DNA from: Nitrospirota bacterium
GTDB taxonomy: Bacteria > Nitrospirota > UBA9217
Reading direction: 5' to 3'
Assembly (NCBI GenBank): GCA_017885365.1
Contig: JAFNGD010000327.1
Span: forward strand, 1-5,604
DNA length: 5,604 nt
Shown: positions 1 to 4,826 of the stretch, one piece after another
Layout of the letters: every line of letters begins with the position of its first letter
Numbering within the stretch: the first letter of the stretch is position 1
The notes under the pieces: model-generated
Database searches by the model: none
The model's input: the letters and a program-made list of their open reading frames with translations, nothing else
What the model was told of the DNA's origin: nothing
Made by a program: the position numbers and the translations under genes

Positions 1-354
1 GATCTTTTTTCCATCCGGTGACCAGGACGGATGCAGATCGAAGTACCCTGTTGTGAGTTGCCTACGCCCGCTTCCGTTCACATCCACCGTCCAGATCTGA
101 TAGTTTTCGTCATAGTAGGCGACCCGTGCCCCGTCCTCAGAAAGTGCGGGGGCGTGGCCGTCACCGACCAGTCCGTCGATGTCCTTTCCCAACTCTCCGG
201 TCTTTTCATTGATCAGGGTCTGGTCCGTTGCCGGATATCCGCCACCGATGGCTCCGGGACCTCCATAGGCGTAGCCGAGCAATGATCCTACCATAATCAG
301 GGCGATAAATAGAGTAAACAGCGCGGCAAATAGCTTGTTCAGTCGATCTTTCAT
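1..354 (-). CDS. Exported TolB/PD40-type beta-propeller protein, N-terminal part (runs off the left edge)
   Basis: An open frame of 118 codons starts with ATG at 354 and is still open at the window edge, so the C-terminus is missing. The start is fixed by a strong AAAGGAGGG ribosome site 7 nt upstream (362-370). Residues 1-7 are charged (MKDRLNK) and residues about 8-28 are hydrophobic, which fits a signal peptide or N-terminal anchor; no clear lipobox is seen. A Gly-rich linker follows. Residues about 68-101 (APALSEDGARVAYY, then IWTVDVNGSGRRQLT) and 107-118 (DLHPSWSPDGKKI) match PD40/WD40-like blades as in TolB-type propellers, where SPDG turns and QLT ends recur. The protein probably acts outside the cytoplasmic membrane in binding rather than catalysis. 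It lies 492 bp beyond the kinase stop and has its own promoter-like region, so it is probably a separate transcription unit. Family call is good; the specific function is unknown. Confidence 0.82.
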   Translation of the reverse strand, partial: MKDRLNKLFAALFTLFIALIMVGSLLGYAYGGPGAIGGGYPATDQTLINEKTGELGKDIDGLVGDGHAPALSEDGARVAYYDENYQIWTVDVNGSGRRQLTTGYFDLHPSWSPDGKKI

Positions 355-361
355 GGCAGGT

Positions 362-370
362 CCCTCCTTT
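362..370 (-). promoter_or_regulatory. Ribosome binding site of the PD40 gene
   Basis: On the minus strand this reads AAAGGAGGG, a near-complete anti-16S match, 7 nt before the ATG at 354. It decides the start of this gene. Confidence 0.8.
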
Positions 371-387
371 GTAGTTCTATGATAAAC

Positions 388-416
388 AGCTTAACTAATT
401 ATATTAGTTTTGTCAA
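388..416 (-). promoter_or_regulatory. Candidate sigma-70 promoter of the PD40 gene with an embedded palindromic operator
   Basis: On the minus strand a perfect -35 hexamer TTGACA (411-416) is followed, after 17 nt, by TAAGCT (388-393), a weak -10. A perfect TATAAT (398-403) also lies inside the spacer, but no good -35 sits at normal distance from it. The sequence between is a perfect 17-bp palindrome (see the separate entry). The leader to the ATG would be about 30 nt and contains the ribosome site. The surrounding DNA is very AT-rich, unlike the genes. The promoter call is an inference from motif and position. Confidence 0.5.
393..409. promoter_or_regulatory. Perfect palindrome AACTAAT-TAT-ATTAGTT, probable repressor operator
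   Basis: Two perfect 7-bp arms are separated by 3 bp. The site fills the spacer between the candidate -35 and -10 of the PD40 gene, where a bound dimer would block RNA polymerase. Size and AT-rich symmetry resemble operators of MarR/SlyA-type regulators, but no regulator gene is present in the window and the protein that binds it is unknown. Confidence 0.45.
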
Positions 417-442
417 GTATTATTTGTTATTTATTGAATAGG

Positions 443-466
443 CATATAACATATTGTATTTATATG
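443..466. repeat. AT-rich inverted repeat CATATAA / TTATATG
   Basis: Perfect 7-bp arms at 443-449 and 460-466 are separated by 10 bp within the very AT-rich stretch of about 380-480. It may be a second binding site upstream of the PD40 promoter or simply an AT-rich coincidence; no function can be assigned. Confidence 0.3.
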
Positions 467-676
467 TATTTATCATTTAGAAGGGTGGGCATAACCTTCA
501 GTGCGGGATTATTGGTTCCGGGAGATCAATACGAGTCATTGTACAGGATCAGTGCAGGAGAGCGCGGTGCGGGTCCGAGATCTTTTCGGATATAGGGGGG
601 AAGTTGTTATCTCTGTTGCGTGGCGCAATGGGGGGAGAAGCACGAATAGGCTGTTGAATCCAGGAGCAAGCGCATT

Positions 677-696
677 CCTCGCAGCTTGTTGCGGGG
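677..696. repeat. REP-like hairpin, copy 1 (diverged)
   Basis: CCTCGCAG and TTGCGGGG pair around a CTTG loop, with G-T wobbles. The hairpin shares GCAGCTTG.TGC.GGG with the second hairpin at 743-762 in the same orientation, and both are followed within about 25 bp by the same AATAACG heptamer. It therefore belongs to a repeated unit rather than being a stand-alone terminator. No T-tract follows on either strand. Confidence 0.55.
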
Positions 697-742
697 TTAG
701 CGAGCGATTAGAATAACGATACTTCCTTAAGGATCGAAGGTT

Positions 743-762
743 CCCTGCAGCTTGCTGCAGGG
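743..762. repeat. REP-like hairpin, copy 2 (perfect stem)
   Basis: CCCTGCAG and CTGCAGGG form a perfect 8-bp stem around a CTTG loop. It lies 85 bp past the kinase stop. On the minus strand the base of the stem is followed by AACCTTCG rather than a T-run, so it is not a classical intrinsic terminator, though it could stabilise the 3' end of the kinase mRNA. It pairs with the hairpin at 677-696 as a REP/BIME-like doublet. A CCTTAAGG palindrome (725-732) lies between them. Confidence 0.65.
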
Positions 763-846
763 AGCTTCAATAACGCTCATGATGATGTCCCCTGTACGAG
801 AGGGCCTGTTCAGCAAGCGGAACTTTCTCGTCAGCAAGTCTTTTAC

Positions 847-2031
847 CTACCTCATCAGGAACAACCCCGCTAGAGCCGCCGCGATGACCGCTGCCTCGAT
901 CAGCATCCACGGCCAGGGCCGCTTGAAGGACAACTGCGGCCGGAGAATGCCGGCATCGGTGCGCACGGTGATCCGCGGGCGGTACTCCCTGCCCATTCTG
1001 AGCTTCGCTCCGTCAACGCGGAAGAGGAGTTGCGACGAACAGTGGCTGAAGGACTTGGGCCGGGGATTGAGCCAACGGTCATCGGATGACAGCGTACCCG
1101 TTGTCCCGCTGCACCCGAGCGCCATCACGGGAATGCTCACCCAGCTGGTCTTCTTCCACCACGGCAGCGTGATGGGCCTTCCTGAATCGGCATAGATGAT
1201 GCTGTCTACGCCTCGCGGCAATGTCTCGATGTTCCGAAGCGCGCTCTGAACGGCCTGTTTCATGTCCCGGGCAGTTTGATACCGTCTGTGCATGTCCGGA
1301 TCGAGCGCCTTCTTGATGATGCGCGCAGTTCCCTTACTGAGCTTCCGATTGAGCGCTCTCGGGTCGGTAAAGTCGAGAGGGCTCATCGCCGGGTTCCTTC
1401 CCGTAAGGCAGTGGTGCAGGGTGGCGCCGAGGGAGAAGATATCGGAGCGCACGTCGGTCTGGCCCGTGCCGTACTGCTCCGGGGCGGCGTAGCCCGGCGT
1501 GCCGTACACGAAGGTGTCCCCGTCCTTGTCCTCCTTGAAGAACCGCGCGATGCCGAAGTCGATGAGCTTCACACGGCCGTCGTGATCGATCATGATGTTC
1601 GAGGGCTTGAGGTCGCGGAACACGACCGGCGGCTTCTGGACGCTCAGGAACTGCATGGCCCGGCAGATCTGGAGCACCCAGGACAGGGCCAGCCGCTCGT
1701 CCACGGGCCGCCCTTTGCTGCTGCGAAGTATGGTGTCCAGCGTCTTTCCCTTCACGCAGTCCATGACAATGTAGTGTTTGCCCGGAAGGCTGAAATAATC
1801 ATGGACCTTCGGAAGGTTCGGGTGCGTGAGCCGAGCCAGTATCCTGGCCTCGGTCTGGAACTGGCTGAGGGCCTCCTGCGCCTTTATCGGAGAAAGCCCA
1901 GCGGACCGGAGCTCCTTGACAGCCAGGACCTTGCCTTTCCGGTCCCGGTCAGCGACCTTGTAGACGGCGCCCATTCCGCCCGTGCCGAGGAGGCCGATGA
2001 TCTCGTATCTATTTTTCAGCAGTCTGGTCAT
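847..2031 (-). CDS. Tail-anchored Hanks-type Ser/Thr protein kinase with C-terminal Ig/BACON-like segment
   Basis: This 394-residue protein transfers phosphate from ATP to Ser/Thr residues of partner proteins. Residues 9-270 are a full kinase domain: glycine loop G16-TGGMG-21, ATP lysine K39, helix-C Glu61, catalytic F138-R-D140 with K142 and N145, metal-binding D158-F-G160, and GTPGYAAPEQ at 177-186. The usual His of HRD is Phe, but Arg and Asp remain, so activity is expected. T173 and T178 are possible activation-loop sites. Residues about 295-369 (TGTLSSDDRWLNPRPKSF, then REYRPRITVRTDAG) resemble Ig/BACON-like beta domains. Residues about 374-393 form one hydrophobic helix ending one residue before the stop, giving a tail anchor with everything else cytoplasmic. 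The ATG at 2031 is preferred over a GTG at 2076, because the extension codes no family sequence, lies in repeat DNA and has no ribosome site. The site before 2031 (AGAGAAAG) is weak compared with the neighbours. It is the last gene of the FHA/VWA cluster and a likely source of the phosphothreonine that the cluster's FHA domain could read. Confidence 0.93.
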   Translation of the reverse strand: MTRLLKNRYEIIGLLGTGGMGAVYKVADRDRKGKVLAVKELRSAGLSPIKAQEALSQFQTEARILARLTHPNLPKVHDYFSLPGKHYIVMDCVKGKTLDTILRSSKGRPVDERLALSWVLQICRAMQFLSVQKPPVVFRDLKPSNIMIDHDGRVKLIDFGIARFFKEDKDGDTFVYGTPGYAAPEQYGTGQTDVRSDIFSLGATLHHCLTGRNPAMSPLDFTDPRALNRKLSKGTARIIKKALDPDMHRRYQTARDMKQAVQSALRNIETLPRGVDSIIYADSGRPITLPWWKKTSWVSIPVMALGCSGTTGTLSSDDRWLNPRPKSFSHCSSQLLFRVDGAKLRMGREYRPRITVRTDAGILRPQLSFKRPWPWMLIEAAVIAAALAGLFLMR

Positions 2032-2050
2032 AGTGCTTTCTCTGGCAACA

Positions 2051-2174
2051 ACCAAAACAGTAATAATCTTTGACACTGATCAAAGCCGATTAAGATCCTG
2101 ATAAGAGCGGATACGTCAAAGTCTTGATCATTCTTCTTCAGAAGTCATATCCGTCCTTATCTGTGTCAAAGGTT
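2051..2174. repeat. 124-bp palindromic repeat, copy A
   Basis: It aligns without gaps to copy B (offset 162 bp), 108 of 124 positions identical by my count. The core at 2065-2174 has inverted ends: AATCTTTGACAC (2065-2076) against GTGTCAAAGGTT (2163-2174), 11 of 12 pairing. An inner stem joins GATAAGAGCGGATA on the left with TATCCGTCCTTATC on the right, and a small CTTC/GAAG hairpin sits at the centre. A single strand would fold into a long hairpin. The form suggests a MITE or REP-type element. No target-site duplication is evident. Its left part overlaps the upstream leader of the kinase. Confidence 0.8.
2070..2083. promoter_or_regulatory. FNR/DNR-like dyad in repeat copy A
   Basis: On the minus strand this reads TTGATCAGTGTCAA, matching the TTGAT-N4-(A/G)TCAA pattern bound by FNR/DNR-type regulators of the CRP family. 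It is centred about 45 bp before the kinase ATG. A class II site at -41.5 would leave almost no leader, so repression or a purely structural role of the repeat end is as likely. Confidence 0.3.
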
Positions 2175-2212
2175 TACAGCTTTATCCGATGAACACATGC
2201 CGACCTTTCACT

Positions 2213-2336
2213 ACCAGAACAGGAATAATCTTTGACACTGATCAAGGCTGATTAAGAACCTGATAAGGGCGGATACAGCAAAATACTGATCATGCTTCTT
2301 CAGAAGTCAAATCCGCCGTTATCTGTGTCGAAGGTT
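2213..2336. repeat. 124-bp palindromic repeat, copy B
   Basis: This is the second direct copy, ending 7 bp from the stop of the VWA/FHA gene. Inverted ends are AATCTTTGACAC (2227-2238) and GTGTCGAAGGTT (2325-2336). The inner stem is kept although the sequence drifted: GATAAGGGCGGATA on the left against AATCCGCCGTTATC on the right. Similarity to copy A extends about 14 bp left of the palindrome (ACC-A/G-AACAG) but stops at its right end. Hence the two may have arisen by local duplication rather than two insertions. As RNA it would place a strong hairpin just past the VWA/FHA stop. Confidence 0.8.
2232..2245. promoter_or_regulatory. FNR/DNR-like dyad in repeat copy B
   Basis: The same 14-bp dyad as in copy A, with no change, although the copies differ at 16 other positions. 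Conservation could reflect protein binding or the constraint of the element's inverted end. Confidence 0.28.
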
Positions 2337-2343
2337 ATCGATC

Positions 2344-4596
2344 TTATGCTCCTTTGTGCCCGCATTTCGCGCAGAACTTCGCGCCCGGACGCAGGCTGCT
2401 CCCGCAGGAAGCGCAGGTCAGCCGGGTCTCTTCGCTGAACACGATGGTGGCGTTGCCCACGGTGATGACGTCGCCGTCCTGGAGCGCCTGCCTGCCCGCG
2501 ATGCGGGTCTTGTTCACGTAGGTCCCGGCAGCAGAGCCCTTGTCCTCGATGATGTAATGCCCGCTCTCCCGGACGACCTCGGCGTGTTGCTGGTCGATGC
2601 CGCTGTCCTTGAACAGGCCGAGCGTGTTCCGCCCGTCCCTCCCGATCGTAACAGGGGAGCTGATGTCGATGTCCTTCTTCGTGCCGGTGCCGCGCACGAG
2701 GTTCAGATGACCGGTCTCATACTGTCGCTCAACCTTGCGGAGGGAAACAGCCACAAGCCCCAGGATGCTCGCGAGGGGCACGACGAAGGCCAAGGGGGGC
2801 AGCTTGCCGCCGGCGCCGAAGAGCGACGACTGGGGCTGGAAATAGGAACGCGTTGCATGTTGGCCTGTAGCAAGGGTGAGCCACAGGCTCCGGAGGTACG
2901 CGGCCCGTTTCTCGGTCACGAAGGTGACGGCGTACTCGTTCCGGATCCTGTTGCCGATGGTATCGTAGACCTCGGCCAGACCGGCGGACGAGGGCGTAAA
3001 GAAGTAGGAACCCCCGGTCTCCGTAGCGATCCGCTCGAGCCGTGCTGCCCGGACGTCCTTGCCCAGGCCGATCACGGAGACCGAGACATACTCTTTGGCA
3101 GCCGCAGCAATGGCCTGGTCTATGTCGAGGGCTCCGCGGTTGGCGATGCCGTCGGTCAGGACGATCACTGCCCGCCTGCCCGGTACGCCCTGGACCGATG
3201 CCACGCCGGCGGCCACGGCGTCGTAGAGCGCCGTGTGCCCGCCGGGCTCGATCGCCCGCACGGCCGCGCGGAGCTTATCCCGGTCGTTGTTCAACGGTTC
3301 GAGCATGGTCACGTGGTCGCTAAAGGAAATGAGCGCTGCCCGATCGCCCTGTTCCATGAGCGTAAGAAAACGGTCCACCGATTCCCTTGCATGCCGGATC
3401 TTTTCACCGGCCATGGACTCGCTCCGGTCCACCACGATGGAAAGGCTCAAAGGCTCGCGTCTGCCCTTCGTCCCGGTCATCTGCATCGCGTTCACCGCAA
3501 CAGGGTGTCCGTTCTCGCTGAGCGTTACGTTCTCCTTGCTCAGACCGCGGACCGGCTTGCCGTCCCCGTCGAGCACGGAGACATAGGCTTTTACGGTCGG
3601 AAATTCGCTCAGGTCGAACTGGGTGATCTGAGCTGAAGCGGGTCCGGCCGCCAGTGCCGTACTGCCTGCCGCCACGGAGAGGTACAGCATGAAAGTCACG
3701 GCTGCGATCGCCACGGCCTTCCTGACCGCGGAGAACAGGAGCAGGATGCTACCTACGCGGATGACGTCGCCGTCGGCGAGCCTGCTGTTCCGCGTCATCT
3801 TCTGGTTCACGTACACGGGCTTTCCCTCTTCGTTGGTCTCGATGATGAAATGACCGTTGTCTCGCCGGATGCCGGCGTGCTGGATTGCAACGCCTTCAGC
3901 GCCGGAAAGGCAGATATCGGAGCGGTCGTCGCGGCCGACGAGGCTCAGTTTCTTGAGGAGCGGGAACTCCCTTCCCAGGTGCCGTCCCTTGATCACCTTC
4001 ACCTTCGCCGACACAAAGGCCTCTTCGACGAGACTGATGAAAGCGCCGATGGAAAGGCCCAGCAGCACCAGACCGGCAAGAGCGGACCAGATATTCGTCG
4101 CCGAGAGGGCGTTGAACAGGAAGCCTCCGAGAAATCCTCCCAGGGAGCCGCCGACCAGGCCGTACCCGGCGCGCTCCCGGGAGCGGACTATGAAGCCGCC
4201 GCTGATGCCGATCGCAGCACCCAGGACCGCCCATCCCAGGGCCACAGAGAGGGCAATGCCCAGGGACGCCCGGAACGCGCCCAGGTCCGCCACGTACCGT
4301 CCGAGGACGGAAAAGACCGTGTTGCCCAGACCCGCACCGAGCCCTCCGCCCAGGATGCCGGCCAGAGCGCCGAAGGACGCGCGCTCGAGTGCGGTGCGGA
4401 ACTGCCTTCCCGTCATGGCCTCGTGGCTCCAGATGAACGCGCCCATGAACATGCCCGCGAACGAGCCGAGCGCCATCTCGGTCAGGAGCCCGCTGCGCAT
4501 GGTCTGGGACACGGCCAGGACAATGGCCCAGGAGGCCGATCCGCCGAAAGCCCCTGCCGCGCCGTAGAGCAGTGTCTTATGGGTGAGCCTGGGCAT
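2344..4596 (-). CDS. Membrane FHA-VWA-FHA-zinc ribbon protein
   Basis: This 750-residue protein probably scaffolds or transmits phospho-signals at the membrane. Residues about 7-190 form a Gly-rich bundle of roughly six spans. FHA1 is at about 214-288 (G221-R222, H240, YVN 262-264). Residues about 293-323 are hydrophobic and end in ALAAGPASAQ, like an export signal. Residues 327-372 are Ig-like (VLDGDGKPVRGLSKENVTL). The VWA domain is at about 384-550 with a complete MIDAS: D390-RSES-394, T455 and D482. A span at about 600-619 is followed by FHA2 at 646-720 (G652-R653, H671, GTYVN) and a zinc ribbon (C728, C731, C742, C745). Basic residues flank both single spans on the FHA side, which puts the FHAs inside and the VWA outside. 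Both FHAs have lost the Ser of SxxH (A237, D668) and the Asn of NGT. Start ATG is set by AAGGAGGT 4 nt upstream (4601-4608). It begins 18 bp after the microprotein stop, so the two are co-transcribed. The domain calls are strong; the precise role is inferred. Confidence 0.93.
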   Translation of the reverse strand: MPRLTHKTLLYGAAGAFGGSASWAIVLAVSQTMRSGLLTEMALGSFAGMFMGAFIWSHEAMTGRQFRTALERASFGALAGILGGGLGAGLGNTVFSVLGRYVADLGAFRASLGIALSVALGWAVLGAAIGISGGFIVRSRERAGYGLVGGSLGGFLGGFLFNALSATNIWSALAGLVLLGLSIGAFISLVEEAFVSAKVKVIKGRHLGREFPLLKKLSLVGRDDRSDICLSGAEGVAIQHAGIRRDNGHFIIETNEEGKPVYVNQKMTRNSRLADGDVIRVGSILLLFSAVRKAVAIAAVTFMLYLSVAAGSTALAAGPASAQITQFDLSEFPTVKAYVSVLDGDGKPVRGLSKENVTLSENGHPVAVNAMQMTGTKGRREPLSLSIVVDRSESMAGEKIRHARESVDRFLTLMEQGDRAALISFSDHVTMLEPLNNDRDKLRAAVRAIEPGGHTALYDAVAAGVASVQGVPGRRAVIVLTDGIANRGALDIDQAIAAAAKEYVSVSVIGLGKDVRAARLERIATETGGSYFFTPSSAGLAEVYDTIGNRIRNEYAVTFVTEKRAAYLRSLWLTLATGQHATRSYFQPQSSLFGAGGKLPPLAFVVPLASILGLVAVSLRKVERQYETGHLNLVRGTGTKKDIDISSPVTIGRDGRNTLGLFKDSGIDQQHAEVVRESGHYIIEDKGSAAGTYVNKTRIAGRQALQDGDVITVGNATIVFSEETRLTCASCGSSLRPGAKFCAKCGHKGA

Positions 4597-4600
4597 AGGT

Positions 4601-4608
4601 ACCTCCTT
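4601..4608 (-). promoter_or_regulatory. Ribosome binding site of the VWA/FHA gene
   Basis: On the minus strand this reads AAGGAGGT, a full anti-16S match, but only 4 nt before the ATG, which is tight. It lies inside the 18-bp gap after the microprotein stop, so ribosomes finishing the microprotein could restart here. Confidence 0.75.
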
Positions 4609-4614
4609 CCTCCA

Positions 4615-4713
4615 TCAATGAGAAGCAGACGTCAGGTAGTAGACCGTGGTCAGTATCCAGCAGACCGTGATTGCTATACTGTACAGCACTGTTTTGAACG
4701 TGGATGTCAGCAT
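4615..4713 (-). CDS. 32-residue single-span membrane microprotein
   Basis: ATG at 4713 follows a strong AAGGAGG site at 5-nt spacing (4719-4725), and the TGA at 4615-4617 is 18 bp before the start of the VWA/FHA gene. The product begins MLTSTFKTVLYSIAITVCWI and is dominated by one hydrophobic helix (residues about 9-28) with a single Lys near the N-terminus and a short SASH tail, so a membrane-inserted peptide with its N-terminus inside is likely. No enzyme motif is present. Placement and translation signals point to a partner or regulator of the large membrane protein downstream. A 71-residue version starting at 4830 was rejected, because its extra 39 residues are translated from the spacer's inverted repeat. 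I do not recognise the family. Confidence 0.72.
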   Translation of the reverse strand: MLTSTFKTVLYSIAITVCWILTTVYYLTSASH

Positions 4714-4718
4714 GGTAC

Positions 4719-4725
4719 CCTCCTT
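4719..4725 (-). promoter_or_regulatory. Ribosome binding site of the microprotein gene
   Basis: On the minus strand this reads AAGGAGG at 5-nt spacing from the ATG at 4713. It is the main evidence that the 32-codon frame is translated and that the longer upstream start is not used. Confidence 0.75.
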
Positions 4726-4729
4726 CGTT

Positions 4730-4823
4730 AAGTGCGGAGTGGCAAGTGCGGAGTGCGGACTAAAGAACCTTCTTTTCTTCTTGGTCCTTTCACTCCACAC
4801 TCCGAATTCCGCATTTCGCACTT
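4730..4823. repeat. Imperfect long inverted repeat in the FHA/microprotein spacer
   Basis: The left arm (4730-4761) is built from AGTGCGGAGTG-like units repeated in tandem. The right arm (about 4792-4823) is its diverged reverse complement: 23 of 32 positions agree without gaps by my alignment. The loop is pyrimidine-rich (CTTCTTTTCTTCTTGG). It fills most of the 113-bp gap. No terminator-type T-run follows the stem on the minus strand, so it looks like a repeat family or an mRNA-processing hairpin. Confidence 0.6.
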
Positions 4824-4826
4824 TAT

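Larger units (their letters stand above)
355..846. other. Non-coding gap between the kinase and PD40 genes
   Basis: No convincing gene is found on either strand in these 492 bp. From the right it holds two REP-like hairpins (743-762 and 677-696), a unique stretch of about 480-660 with G-runs (near 595-600 and 630-635) and no recognisable feature, the AT-rich stretch of about 380-480, and the promoter, operator and ribosome site of the PD40 gene. The short open frames here have no ribosome site and no recognisable protein content. Confidence 0.6.
2032..2343. other. Repeat-filled spacer between the VWA/FHA and kinase genes
   Basis: This 312-bp gap contains no gene. Two direct copies of a 124-bp segment occupy 2051-2174 and 2213-2336, leaving 38 bp between them, 7 bp before the VWA/FHA stop and about 20 bp before the kinase ATG. 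No convincing sigma-70 promoter is seen. The kinase is probably reached by read-through from upstream, or from a promoter made within the repeats. Confidence 0.7.

Noticed and set aside
31..285. Plus-strand frame of 84 codons at the left edge
   Set aside because: Antisense shadow of the PD40 propeller gene, which has a strong ribosome site, a signal-like N-terminus and clear repeat motifs.
501..716. Possible small protein in the gap between kinase and PD40 genes
   Set aside because: No ribosome site, and the C-terminal part is a translation of the REP-like repeat.
743..762. Intrinsic terminator for the kinase
   Set aside because: The stem is good, but no T-run follows on the minus strand, and a related hairpin lies nearby, so a repeat element is the better call.
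752..1195. Plus-strand frame (147 codons) starting near the REP hairpin
   Set aside because: Mostly antisense to the kinase C-terminus, and the start falls in the repeat; no recognisable protein.
1276..2073. Plus-strand open frame (265 codons) opposite the kinase
   Set aside because: Shadow of the kinase; the minus strand carries all the kinase motifs.
2051..2336. Minimal CRISPR array
   Set aside because: Only two units, 124 bp long with long palindromes and a 38-bp gap; no CRISPR-type repeat length and no cas genes.
2356..3636. Long plus-strand open frame (426 codons) opposite the VWA/FHA gene
   Set aside because: Its translation has no domain or plausible composition (rich in Arg, Gly, His, Val), there is no ribosome site, and the opposite strand encodes recognisable VWA and FHA domains. 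It is a GC-rich shadow frame.
3850..4731. Two overlapping plus-strand frames opposite the N-terminal half of the VWA/FHA gene
   Set aside because: Highly charged, low-complexity translation complementary to a Gly/Ala-rich membrane region; no ribosome site.
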